Assembly (NCBI RefSeq): GCF_014842265.1 | Contig: NZ_JACYVI010000009.1 | Span: forward strand, 258,509-322,508 | Source of the DNA: Pseudomonas sp. CFBP 13711 | GTDB taxonomy: Bacteria; Pseudomonadota; Gammaproteobacteria; Pseudomonadales; Pseudomonadaceae | Reading direction: 5' to 3' | DNA length: 64,000 bases | Shown here: in pieces, positions 1 to 8,056 of the stretch | Layout: each line of letters begins with the position of its first letter | How positions within the stretch are numbered: the stretch's first letter is position 1 | Notes under the pieces: model-generated | What the model was told of the DNA's origin: nothing | Seen by the model: only the letters and a program-made list of their open reading frames with translations | Databases searched by the model: none | Position numbers and translations under genes: made by a program

Positions 1-813
1 CGCCACTTTCTGGTGGCGTTGTTCGCCTGCGTCGGCGGGCTGTCGACGATCATGCAGACCTTCAACGTCATTTACCCCGGCAGCCACGCGATGGAAGGGT
101 TTGGCATCCTGATCGGGATCATCGTGGTGTCAGTTTCCGCCGCGTTGTTCAAGGCGTGGCCGCGCCCGATTGCCGAGGAGTACAACGCACCGAAAACGCG
201 AATCACCATCGTGCCCGGCGACCTTCTCAAGGAGGACGGCCATTTGGTGATTGGCACCAACGACACCTTCGACACGGAAACGCCGAACATCATTGCCACC
301 TCCAGCCTGCAGGGCCAGGCGCTGCAGGTGCTTTACGGCGGCGACCTCAAGGAGCTTGATCGTCATCTGGACGATGCGTTGGTCAACACGCCCTCTATCG
401 GCACGCTCAACAAGCCAGGCAAACACGTGCAATACGGTGTCGGCACCATCGCGACGCTCAAGCACGCGCACCGGCTGATCTTCTTCCTGGCCTACTGCGA
501 AATGGACACCCAGAACGTCGCGCGCTCCACGCCGGACAAAGTGTGGAAAGGCTTGCTCGCGCTGTGGGCCGAAGTATCCCGACGCGGCAACGGCGGAACG
601 ATTTCGATCCCGGTGATCGGCGGCGGACAGGCGCGACTGTCCAGCGTGCTGCCCGCCCAGGACGCCATCCGCTTCACCCTGCTGTCGTTCATGTTCGCCT
701 CCCGCAACTCGAAGGTCTGCGACGAGCTGCGCATCGTCGTCCGCCCCGACGACTACCGAAAACTTGACCGGCTGGAGCTGCAGTCCTTTCTTTCATCGCT
801 GAGGTCCTCATGA
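1..813 (+). CDS. Membrane-anchored macro-domain protein (ThsA/DUF6430 type), 5' end outside window
   Basis: The reading frame is open from the first base (R-H-F-L-V-A-L), so the GTG at 13 is probably internal and the gene starts upstream. The visible 270 residues show two hydrophobic helices (about residues 3-20 and 35-50) followed by a soluble domain. That domain begins RITIVPGDLLKEDGHLVIGTN and continues with FDT and SSLQG. This matches the macro domain found at the end of some Thoeris ThsA proteins (DUF6430). Macro domains bind ADP-ribose or related nucleotides; in this group the domain is thought to sense a nucleotide signal or NAD product. The stop overlaps the start of the HIT gene (ATGA), so the two are translationally coupled. 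Family call is good; ligand and role are inference. Confidence 0.72.
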   Translation, partial: RHFLVALFACVGGLSTIMQTFNVIYPGSHAMEGFGILIGIIVVSVSAALFKAWPRPIAEEYNAPKTRITIVPGDLLKEDGHLVIGTNDTFDTETPNIIATSSLQGQALQVLYGGDLKELDRHLDDALVNTPSIGTLNKPGKHVQYGVGTIATLKHAHRLIFFLAYCEMDTQNVARSTPDKVWKGLLALWAEVSRRGNGGTISIPVIGGGQARLSSVLPAQDAIRFTLLSFMFASRNSKVCDELRIVVRPDDYRKLDRLELQSFLSSLRSS

Positions 814-1250
814 ACCCGGAAACCAGCCTCGATCTGCCGGACAACCCCGACTGCGCGTTCTGCGCGTACCTGAAAGGTAAGCGGCCCTACACCATCCTCT
901 CCTGCACCACACACACCGCGACTTTCGTGACTCGAGAACAACGGGGTCATCCGCACTTGCTGGTGCTGCCACAGCGGCACGTGCCCTCGTTGCTGGAAAT
1001 GACCGACGAGGAAGTGGCGGCGGTGGCGGTCGAAGTGCGTAATGCGGCGAGGCTTATTGAAAAGGCGTATGCGAGAGCAGGGATTGCGGTTTGGCAGAAC
1101 AACGGCGTGCCGGCAGGCCAGGCGATCGGGCACGTGCACTTTCATGTGGCGGGGACGTTGCCGGGCGGGGGGACGGAGTTTGGTGAGGTGACGGAGATAT
1201 CGCTGATGGAGACGGATGAGATTGCGCGGCGGTTGCTGGAGGCGAGATAG
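810..1250 (+). CDS. HIT-family nucleotide hydrolase/transferase
   Basis: This 146-residue protein carries the histidine triad H108-V-H110-F-H112-V-A near the C terminus and an N-terminal C15-x-x-C18 pair like the metal-binding pair of Hint/Fhit-type proteins. HIT enzymes cleave nucleotide phosphoramidates, dinucleoside polyphosphates or adenylylated compounds using the triad histidine. Its ATG lies inside the stop codon of the upstream macro-domain gene (ATGA overlap), so the pair is almost certainly made together. That pairing suggests it acts on a nucleotide that the macro protein binds, but the substrate cannot be read from sequence. Downstream it runs convergently into the type VI immunity genes. 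Confidence 0.85.
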   Translation: MNPETSLDLPDNPDCAFCAYLKGKRPYTILSCTTHTATFVTREQRGHPHLLVLPQRHVPSLLEMTDEEVAAVAVEVRNAARLIEKAYARAGIAVWQNNGVPAGQAIGHVHFHVAGTLPGGGTEFGEVTEISLMETDEIARRLLEAR

Positions 1251-1300
1251 GTGTGGCCGGTGCGCTAGTCGCTTTCGAACAACCCTGCGCCGTCTCCCAA

Positions 1301-1660
1301 TCAGAATCCGAAAAGCTTTTTCCTTCGGATTTTAATTTCGCTGTCGAGCAATGCGGATACGGTGGTCAGGAATACATACAGGTCGCCTTCGAAGTAATCT
1401 TCGGCGAAGGAGGTGTCTTGACCAAAAGGCGGATCGACGTACTGCAAACCTTCGGTCGTCATATTCCTTCGGATGTAGGTCTTCATTTCTCGTTTAAAGA
1501 GGATTGCATGCAGCAGATCCAGAAACCCATAGCCGATGCATTCCTTGACTATCTGGGGAAGCGTGAGGGGTTCGAACTCTCCCTTTTCTTCTTCGGTTAG
1601 AAACTCGCCTACTGCATCACCGACGGAGAACATGAATCCATGTATATATGCGTATCGCAT
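1301..1660 (-). CDS. Candidate T6SS immunity protein, distal paralogue
   Basis: An acidic 119-residue soluble protein with no signal peptide, last gene of the hcp cassette. It is a clear paralogue of the gene at 1700-2065: the two share a GEFL..EEK..EF.PLTLP.IVK block near residues 18-40 and the block PPFGQ.TSFAEDYFEGDLY near residues 78-96, and end in a basic R-R-x-x-x-F tail. I do not recognise a named family. Position immediately after a toxin gene, small size, acidity and duplication all fit an immunity protein that neutralises a cytoplasmic nuclease. It starts at an ATG with AAGG six bases upstream. Immunity function is inferred from context only. Confidence 0.6.
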   Translation of the reverse strand: MRYAYIHGFMFSVGDAVGEFLTEEEKGEFEPLTLPQIVKECIGYGFLDLLHAILFKREMKTYIRRNMTTEGLQYVDPPFGQDTSFAEDYFEGDLYVFLTTVSALLDSEIKIRRKKLFGF

Positions 1661-1699
1661 GTCCAGCCTTAGAAGCCTAAATTACATTGAACGGCACGA

Positions 1700-2065
1700 T
1701 TAGAAGCGGAAAAACCTTTGTCGTCTAACCTTGATTTCGGCATCCAGCAAGACCAAAACGCTCGACAAGAAATCATAAAGATCACCCTCAAAATAATCTT
1801 CTGCGAACGACGTTTCCTGGCCAAACGGGGGGTATACATACGCTAAACCGTCTGCGGTCATATGGTTTCTTATATAAAGCTTTATTTGTCGCCTCAAAAC
1901 CAAGGCATGAATCAAACTCAATACCCCGCCATTACCGAATGACTTTTTGACAATCTCGGGCAAGGTCAGCGGCTTGAATTCCTGCTTCTCCTCATCCGAC
2001 AGGAATTCGCCGACACCTTCGCCTACTTCATACATAAAGCTGTGCAAGTGCATGTATTTGCTCAA
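1700..2065 (-). CDS. Candidate T6SS immunity protein, toxin-proximal paralogue
   Basis: A 121-residue acidic soluble protein starting at TTG; the TTG is chosen because GAGGTG sits five bases upstream. It begins only nine bases after the stop of the RNase-type toxin gene, the usual place for a cognate immunity gene. More than half of its residues match the downstream paralogue by eye, with the SFAEDYFEGDLY block identical. The most variable stretch is residues 42-58, where this copy has GNGGVLSLIHALVLRRQ. If it is the true antidote it would sit on the RNase active site in the cytoplasm. No named family is recognised, so this is context-based. Confidence 0.65.
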   Translation of the reverse strand: MSKYMHLHSFMYEVGEGVGEFLSDEEKQEFKPLTLPEIVKKSFGNGGVLSLIHALVLRRQIKLYIRNHMTADGLAYVYPPFGQETSFAEDYFEGDLYDFLSSVLVLLDAEIKVRRQRFFRF

Positions 2066-2074
2066 CGTGTCACC

Positions 2075-2917
2075 TCACAAGGATGGAAATGCAGTGACGA
2101 TATAGTAAGGCATATGGTTATATTCTGAATATTTAATGGTTATGGTGATCTTTGACATCGTGATCGTCTTGGATTGATCCCACCTTGTGATGCCCCAGCC
2201 TACGGCGTTTTCCAGACTCGTATCAAAAGTGTATTGCTTGTGTCTCAGCAAAAATTTAGCTTTCGAATACATCAAGATCTTAAGCCTGTTTTTTTGAAGT
2301 GCACGACTTACGGCCCACTCCGCGATCTCCAGGTTGTAGAACGTGGATGACACGTCGACCTTCTTCGACGCGAATCTTGTTACTAGGTAACCAATGTCCT
2401 TGTCTACATGCTTGCGCCGCGCGTGCCCCCCGCCCAAGTTCTTAGGGACATTTGGTATTTTTTCGCTTGTGACGACTGAGATCCGACCTGCTCGCACAGA
2501 CGACACTCTGAACGCGTTGTAAAGCGAAGCGGTTGAAAGCGGAACGGCAAACTCAGTTGCAAGACCGATAACCTGGCCAGCCGATTTAGACGTGCCGAGC
2601 GCTTCAGCGGCAGATGAGCCGGCTTTGAAAGCAAAAGAGTCAGTCTCTTTGCCTGTAAGGAGCTGTGTTGCCCCTGCGGAAAGCTGGTCGGAAGCATGCA
2701 CACCCATTGCTACACATCCGATTTTAGTAATCATCGTTGGTTCGGGCACGGCGCAGAGAACCCCTGAACCTGCCAGCTCTACGATACCGCCAACTAGGCG
2801 GAGACTCCCGAAGATACGGTTTGACATTATCTCCGCAGGTGTGAGCGACTCTTGCGTCAAGATCGCAGCCATCTGAGCAAAGCTCAGCGCCACGCAAAAC
2901 TCTCCATCGTCTGCCAT
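2075..2917 (-). CDS. T6SS effector with C-terminal RNase A-type toxin domain
   Basis: The 280-residue protein has a hydrophobic N-terminal half (segments near residues 9-20, 36-58, 61-73 and 114-136) and a polar C-terminal toxin domain from about residue 158. The toxin domain has the hallmarks of the bacterial CdiA-CT RNase A family: GGGH165ARRKH170V, Arg181, a SSTF block at 190-193 followed by A-E-W, and the closing YIVTAFP with Thr275. This family degrades RNA in target cells. The start is the ATG at 2917 with AAGGAA upstream, 11 bases after the hcp stop, so effector and tube protein are co-transcribed. It lacks PAAR or VgrG modules, so delivery inside the Hcp ring is the likely route. Domain call is strong; delivery is inferred. 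Confidence 0.82.
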   Translation of the reverse strand: MADDGEFCVALSFAQMAAILTQESLTPAEIMSNRIFGSLRLVGGIVELAGSGVLCAVPEPTMITKIGCVAMGVHASDQLSAGATQLLTGKETDSFAFKAGSSAAEALGTSKSAGQVIGLATEFAVPLSTASLYNAFRVSSVRAGRISVVTSEKIPNVPKNLGGGHARRKHVDKDIGYLVTRFASKKVDVSSTFYNLEIAEWAVSRALQKNRLKILMYSKAKFLLRHKQYTFDTSLENAVGWGITRWDQSKTITMSKITITIKYSEYNHMPYYIVTAFPSL

Positions 2918-2928
2918 GTTGCGTTTCC

Positions 2929-3423
2929 TTACGCGAATGGTTTGTTGGCGGTTCTGTCCCAACCTCCGGACACAATACCTGCGCTACCGCCATCAGCGCG
3001 ACGCTGTTGGGAGTATTCGAACTTGATACGGCCATAGTTAAGGCTAATGATTTCCACAGGAAAACCACCTTGATCGGCGCCCTGTCCGCTGACGGTCGCG
3101 ATCAAGACTTCCTCAAGCACGATGTCCATGTACTTGAATTTTTCACCACCAGAACGATGGATGCGAATCGTGACCGTCTTGATGTGCGAGCCTCGGCAGC
3201 ACAGCTCGAAGAGCTTGGGCGTCGCTCGATCTATATATTTGCTGATCTGGAGATCGCCCAGCGCCACACCGCCTGCGGATGCCCCGCCGTTGGAACTCGC
3301 TGACTGACTGATCGACTGGATTGCGTCGTAATGATAAGAGAGCAGCTCGATCCAACCCTTATGGTCAGCATCCAACGACTCACCTTCTACCCCGTCCACT
3401 TGCATAAATGCGTCAAACGACAT
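2929..3423 (-). CDS. hcp: Hcp-family type VI secretion tube protein
   Basis: The 164-residue product begins MSFDAFMQVDGVEGESLDAD, the typical Hcp opening, and keeps the family pattern of alternating beta strands (WIELLSYHYDAIQS, KTVTIRIHRSG, KYMDIVLEEVLI, IISLNYGRIKFEYS). Hcp hexamers stack into the inner tube of the type Vi machine and also chaperone small effectors in their lumen. The start at 3423 is chosen over the upstream in-frame Met because AGGGAG lies seven bases before it and homologues start here. No other type VI structural gene is in the window, so this is an orphan hcp that would use an apparatus encoded elsewhere. Confidence 0.93.
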   Translation of the reverse strand: MSFDAFMQVDGVEGESLDADHKGWIELLSYHYDAIQSISQSASSNGGASAGGVALGDLQISKYIDRATPKLFELCCRGSHIKTVTIRIHRSGGEKFKYMDIVLEEVLIATVSGQGADQGGFPVEIISLNYGRIKFEYSQQRRADGGSAGIVSGGWDRTANKPFA

Positions 3424-4359
3424 TGTTAGCTCCCTGCTTTTTTTCAAATGAAAAACAATGCTAGCTGATGAATCACATTGATTGCACCCCATTGACTGCA
3501 CAGAAGGTGTGATGCAGACAACAATTTATCAATTCCATCCTCATATCAAAAAACACCAATACAGATGCTTCCTAAATCCTAATACAACCTAAATTTCGCA
3601 TCTCGACTGAAGGCCAGCGCTAATTAATGAAAAGCCAGCGAGGCAGGCAACTGCTAAGTATTTCTTAGTCGTTCGCCAGAGTGAAAATGCCAGGTACGAG
3701 GGCATCGAGATTTCAGCGTCAATGCCATCGCTTGGGAGCGATATCGCGTGAGCCGCAGGCGTGCGACACAGTTCCGCCTATCAGCGGTGCCGTTGCGTGA
3801 ACATCATTCAAATCTTGAAAAAACACTCTTAACCGTTCTACCGTCCAACGCCACTTCGGAGCACTTGGACGGTAGATCGTGTTCTGATTACCAAAGAATT
3901 CTACCTCGCGCACGGCTTGCGAAAGCGGGACCGTCTGCAGCCATCCAACGCCAACGAAGTTGGCGCATCGTTCCAGGTCATCGAAAAACTCAACATGATA
4001 ACCGTGGATGACGAGCTAGAAGCTCGCCGTAATGCTCTTATCGAAGCCCTGGAGACGGGATTCCTTGTGCCAGCGTACCCAAACACTTTTCACTGTGCGC
4101 TGGGTTGAGCTAACACGTCGCCAAAGATCAATTTCAGAAACAACATTGTGCGCACATGTCGCCGCCAGCGACACGAGAGCAAAACGTGTCGCTGAAACCA
4201 AAATTTAGCGACGCGTTATTCACACATGTTTTCACTGACGCCACGAAAAGGGCGCTCACCACAGCGCCTTTGCCTTTAAATGTATATCCCAGGGATCAGG
4301 ATCGCATCCATGACCGCAAAGCAACGCTCATGACGCGCTAGAAGCTGCCCCACACAGTT
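3424..4359. other. Gene-poor 0.9-kb stretch between hcp and the ADP-ribosylglycohydrolase gene
   Basis: The first 200 bases upstream of hcp are AT-rich and probably contain its promoter, but I could not fix a convincing -35/-10 or sigma-54 pair. Further in, several frames of 60-90 codons are open on both strands (for example 3917-4108 plus, with a plausible VDDELEARRNALIEALETGF run), but none has a start with a ribosome site or a recognisable family. It may hold decayed remains of an earlier gene. Confidence 0.4.
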
Positions 4360-5412
4360 TCACCCCCCCGGATACCGCTTCCAAATCTCATCATCAAACT
4401 CCCCGCCATATCCCGTAAACACCCTCGGCACCCGCTCGATATCCTCCGCCACCGCTTCAATCACTTCACGCAATTCAAGCGGCGCAAGCCATCGATCCGG
4501 AATCGCTTCTACGCCGTGCTCAATACCCAGCAGATGCCCGGCAATCAGCCCGGTGCTGTCACTGTCGCCGCTATGATTCACGGCATTGATCACGCCGTCT
4601 TCGAACGATGTTGCAGTCAGTGCGCACCAGATGCCAATCGCCAAGGCTTCTTCCGCGATCCATCCGCCGCCCAATTCCTCGATCCGCTCGGGGGTTGGGC
4701 GGTGGCCTTCGTAGCTAAAGAACAGCACGCGCTCGACCAGGGCACGTGTTTCTTCCATACCGGGTTTCTGGCCGTGCTCGGACAGGCTTTTAGCGACGGC
4801 CTCTTCGAGGCTGTCCTGGCGGTCGACGATGCGCTGGAGGATGTCGGCGAAAAGACCGCCTGCCATGTAGCCCGTTGGGTGACCGTGGGTCAGACGGCCG
4901 GATTCGGCGGCGTTGTCGAACGCGTTGGGGAAGAACGCGCACGGCGCGACGCGCATGACGGCGCCGCAGCCTTTGCTGTCGTTTTGGGCGAAAGAGCCAA
5001 ATTCCGTACTGGCCTTCAATGCGCTTAGACAGGTGAGGCCGGGCGCGCGGCGGGACCACAACTCGCGTTCATGCACCAGCCAGCCGTCCAGGCTGACGTC
5101 AGTGGCCGGCGAGTAGTCCTGGGTTATCAGCCAGCGCAGCAACGCATGGTGGATGACGCCGGGTACGTTGCAAATACCGCGGGAGATGCCGCGCACATAG
5201 GCGCGCAACAGACCTTCAGCGGTGAAGAGCACCATTTGCGTGTCGTCGGTGATGGCGCCAAGTCGACCGTAAGCGGGGACGAAATCGACGATGCCACGCG
5301 CACCGAACGTCGCGTGGATGGCGTTCCATTTGAGAAATTCGACCGGCGCACCCAGCGCATCGCCCACCGCGCCGCCGAGCAGGCAGCCTTTGATCCGTTC
5401 AAGTCTGTTCAT
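4360..5412 (-). CDS. ADP-ribosylglycohydrolase (DraG/ARH) family protein
   Basis: This 350-residue protein shows the ARH fold signature: G-C-L-L-G-G-A-V-G-D-A-L-G near residue 10, the metal-binding TDDT at 55-58, and the C-terminal NHSGDSDSTG block that supplies the second metal ligands. Members remove ADP-ribose from proteins or nucleic acids, or hydrolyse related N-glycosidic bonds, using two magnesium ions. Length is normal for a single-domain enzyme. It stands alone between a gene-poor stretch and a DUF6933-like gene, with about 3 kb separating it from the macro-domain/HIT pair; whether these ADP-ribose-type genes work together is speculation. The substrate is not readable from sequence. 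Confidence 0.88.
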   Translation of the reverse strand: MNRLERIKGCLLGGAVGDALGAPVEFLKWNAIHATFGARGIVDFVPAYGRLGAITDDTQMVLFTAEGLLRAYVRGISRGICNVPGVIHHALLRWLITQDYSPATDVSLDGWLVHERELWSRRAPGLTCLSALKASTEFGSFAQNDSKGCGAVMRVAPCAFFPNAFDNAAESGRLTHGHPTGYMAGGLFADILQRIVDRQDSLEEAVAKSLSEHGQKPGMEETRALVERVLFFSYEGHRPTPERIEELGGGWIAEEALAIGIWCALTATSFEDGVINAVNHSGDSDSTGLIAGHLLGIEHGVEAIPDRWLAPLELREVIEAVAEDIERVPRVFTGYGGEFDDEIWKRYPGG

Positions 5413-5519
5413 CTGCGCTTACCTACACTGGCTGCATCATGGTTTGGAGCAATTCGAGCGTTCTTTCAAGTGGCTCAACATAGGCGCTTTCTGCACGCGA
5501 AGTCCTGATCCTCTATTTT

Positions 5520-6215
5520 TTAATCATCAAATTCAGGTTCCGGATCTTGCTCACGCCGACGCGACCTCCACCTCTTATACCCATCCGCAATCTCCACCTC
5601 GGTCATCACCATTCCGAACCTCGGACAAGCCTGCTTCAGCTCCAGCTCGGCCGGAATGAAGTAATCCCCGCCCCTGATTGATCGGAGCATACCGTTGGGC
5701 ACCTCACCGAAGGCGATGAGACTCGGCGCCTCAACTGGCAGCCCTTTTCCTTCGTAGGCATCGTATGCAGCCATGTAGAGCACATCATTGATGTGGGCTT
5801 GAACACTCCGATCGCTACGCTTGAAGAAATGCACAGACTGGAGGCTTTCTTCCAACAGATCAACGTGTCGCTGGAGCTCAGACTGAGGCGGAATTTGCCC
5901 GAGAACATTACCCGCCAACACAAGCACTCCAAGAATGTATCGAGCGCTGAACTGCTGCAGAAAACCCTGCACGTCGTTGCGTTTCAGGCCCACAAACATC
6001 ATCGCGTAGCGCGTGTCGACTTTCATGGCGAGCAGGACATGAGTCCTGCCGAATTTGGTGACGTGCAGTTGCCAGCGATCCACTCGATCGTGGGCTGCGC
6101 TGTCCGGTTCCAGCGATTGGGCAGCGGCGGAGGGCTGCACAGCGCTGATGATTTCGCCCTTCACTTTCTTGGAGAAGAAATCACAGGCGTCTTGGGTGCA
6201 ATCAAAGATCAGCAT
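5520..6215 (-). CDS. DUF6933-like protein of unknown function
   Basis: I place the start at the ATG at 6215, giving 231 residues beginning MLIFDCTQDACDFFSKK; the longer frame upstream runs through a REP-type repeat and is unlikely to be translated. The opening MLIxxCTQ, the WQLHVTKFGRTHVLLAMKVDTRYAMMF stretch and the GLK segment after it resemble DUF6933 proteins. No catalytic motif, signal peptide or membrane helix is visible. The C-terminal 15 residues are highly charged (KRWRSRRREQDPEPEFDD). No ribosome site is obvious before the chosen start. Function unknown. Confidence 0.55.
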   Translation of the reverse strand: MLIFDCTQDACDFFSKKVKGEIISAVQPSAAAQSLEPDSAAHDRVDRWQLHVTKFGRTHVLLAMKVDTRYAMMFVGLKRNDVQGFLQQFSARYILGVLVLAGNVLGQIPPQSELQRHVDLLEESLQSVHFFKRSDRSVQAHINDVLYMAAYDAYEGKGLPVEAPSLIAFGEVPNGMLRSIRGGDYFIPAELELKQACPRFGMVMTEVEIADGYKRWRSRRREQDPEPEFDD

Positions 6216-6329
6216 GGGGATGGAGGGTCCATTCGGCGATGGTCGAGGATACCGACGCTGACCTCGAGGCGCCAACACGCGGAAAAGACGAATCGGCTGC
6301 CGGTAGCTTTTCGGTGTCTGGACAGGCCC

Positions 6330-6398
6330 CTTCCCGGCTAAAGCCGGTCCTACTAACTGACCGCGTGCATTCAGTGGGCCAGGCTCTAGCCGGGATGG
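6330..6398. repeat. REP-type palindrome, CCCGGCTAAAGCCGG class
   Basis: A small inverted repeat containing CCGGCTAAAGCCGG on the left and a degenerate CTAGCCGGGAT copy on the right, spaced about 35 bases. The same class recurs at 35761-35921. It lies between the DUF6933-like gene and the LysE gene. Confidence 0.7.
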
Positions 6399-6445
6399 CG
6401 TTAGAAATCCCAATACGGGGGAGTAAAACCCAGAACAGCTTGTCT

Positions 6446-7063
6446 TCATCGACTCATCTGCCTAACCCCAAGCATCACAATTACCGCCCCGCACACCCGA
6501 TCAATCGCCTTCTTCTTGCTGGCATACGCCCCGGCAATCCGAGGCCGTGACAGCGCGGTCGCGATCAGTGCATACCAGGCAGACGACACGAGGCCGACCA
6601 TCGCCAGCATCGCCGCGAAGGTTTCAAACTCGACATGGCTGGGTGCGGCAGCGGAAAAGATCGCGGCGTAAAACGCGACTGACTTGGGGTTGGCGATGTT
6701 GGTTGCGACGCCCTGTTTGAAGGCGCTTCGCAGGCTGGGCATCTCGCCGGCCCGGGCGTTGAGGGCGGGAGGTTTACCGGAGGCGAATATCAGGCGCATG
6801 CCGAACCAGACGAGGTAGCCCGCGCCGAGGCATTTGACGACGAACGCCAGCCACGGCAACAGCGAAAACACTGCGCCAATGCCCAGGATGGCGCACGTCG
6901 CCCAGAACAGATTCACCACCACGATGCCCGCCACCAGCATCAGTGCGTGAGCCGTTGTCGCAGAAACCGCTTTGTGCGCGACAGCCACGAAGTTAGGGCC
7001 GGGGATGATCACGCCAGCGCAGTAGACCGAGAAGACAGCTGTTACGGCGGGCCAATTAACCAT
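6446..7063 (-). CDS. LysE/RhtB-family amino-acid exporter
   Basis: A 205-residue inner-membrane protein with about six hydrophobic helices. It has the family features PGPNF near residue 20 and TNIANPKSVAFYAAIF in the middle. These carriers export amino acids or homoserine-lactone-like compounds. The start is the ATG at 7063 (MVNWPAV), with AAGGAA eight bases upstream; the longer frame to 7210 has no such site and overlaps the LysR gene. It follows the LysR gene at 7117-7998 on the same strand with about 50 bases between, so that LysR could control it. The substrate is not predictable. Confidence 0.85.
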   Translation of the reverse strand: MVNWPAVTAVFSVYCAGVIIPGPNFVAVAHKAVSATTAHALMLVAGIVVVNLFWATCAILGIGAVFSLLPWLAFVVKCLGAGYLVWFGMRLIFASGKPPALNARAGEMPSLRSAFKQGVATNIANPKSVAFYAAIFSAAAPSHVEFETFAAMLAMVGLVSSAWYALIATALSRPRIAGAYASKKKAIDRVCGAVIVMLGVRQMSR

Positions 7064-7116
7064 GTGAACGTTCCTTGTCTTAAGGTGTGTAGGGGCGAGA
7101 ATACCGGCGATCAACC

Positions 7117-7998
7117 TCACCCCGCCAACACATGCCTCAAAAACAACGCCCCCGCCACCGACAACCCCGCCCGCGACCTCACGCAAACGTTGAGTTCGCG
7201 ACTGGCCCATCCCTCTTCCAGCTGAACCACTTTCGCTCCCTCCATTCGGTAAATCCCTACGCTGCCTTCGGGCATGATGCCGATGCCCACGCCTGCCTGA
7301 ACCATCAGGCTCAGGGCGTCATAGCTGGCGACTTCCATGCGGATTCTCAGGGAGCGGCCGAGGTCGTTGGCGGCTTTGATCAGCTGGAAATTCAGGTGGG
7401 TGCCGCTGCGCAGGGCGACGTATTCGTGGTCGAGGGTGTCGCTGAAGCGCACTGACTCGCGGCCTGCCAGCGGGTGGTCGTTGGGCACGATCAACACCAG
7501 GCGGTCGGTGCGGAACGGGAAGACTTCGATGTCGGCGCCATGGGGCAGGCGCGTGAAGATGCCGATCTCGGCGCGGTTTTCGGCGACGGCTTTGGTGATC
7601 GCCAGGCTTTGCTGCTCTTCGAGGCTGATGTTGATCAGCGGGTAAAGCGCCATGAACGATTTGATCAAGCCGGGCAGGAATTGGGTGATCGCGGAGATGT
7701 TGGCGAGCACGTGCACCGAGCCGCGCGTGCCGTTGGAGTAGTCGCGCATCTGCAGGACGATGTCGTTGAGGTTGTTCAGCGCGCTACGGGCCATGAACAA
7801 CAGCGACAGCCCCGCGTCGGTCGGCGTGATGCCTTTGTTGGTGCGGTTGAGCAGCCGGGAATCGAGCAGCTCTTCCAGTTCGCTGAGCCGCTTGCTGACG
7901 GCCGCCGCCGCAATGTGTTCGCGCTTGGCGGCAGCAGCAATGGTGCCTTCTTCAACGACGCTGACGAAGAGGCGCAGCGAGACAGGGTCGAGTTTCAT
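7117..7998 (-). CDS. LysR-family transcriptional regulator
   Basis: A 293-residue regulator. The winged helix-turn-helix occupies residues 1-60 (LRLFVSVVEEGTIAAAAKREHIAAAAVSKRLSELE), followed by a type-2 periplasmic-binding-like effector domain. The start MKLDPVSLRLF at 7998 is chosen because the helix begins right after it; upstream codons overlap the isomerase gene in another frame. It lies 58 bases after the maleate-isomerase-like gene on the same strand and 53 bases before the LysE exporter. Likely targets are one or both neighbours. The inducer is unknown. Confidence 0.88.
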   Translation of the reverse strand: MKLDPVSLRLFVSVVEEGTIAAAAKREHIAAAAVSKRLSELEELLDSRLLNRTNKGITPTDAGLSLLFMARSALNNLNDIVLQMRDYSNGTRGSVHVLANISAITQFLPGLIKSFMALYPLINISLEEQQSLAITKAVAENRAEIGIFTRLPHGADIEVFPFRTDRLVLIVPNDHPLAGRESVRFSDTLDHEYVALRSGTHLNFQLIKAANDLGRSLRIRMEVASYDALSLMVQAGVGIGIMPEGSVGIYRMEGAKVVQLEEGWASRELNVCVRSRAGLSVAGALFLRHVLAG

Positions 7999-8056
7999 GT
8001 GGGGTACCGGGCGTGCTGGCCTGAGTGGCCGCCATAGTACCCCGTCAGACATCGCC

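Noticed and set aside
1301..3423. Left end of a full type VI secretion gene cluster
   Set aside because: No sheath, baseplate, VgrG, PAAR, ClpV or membrane-complex gene is found; the neighbours are unrelated, so it is an orphan cargo unit.
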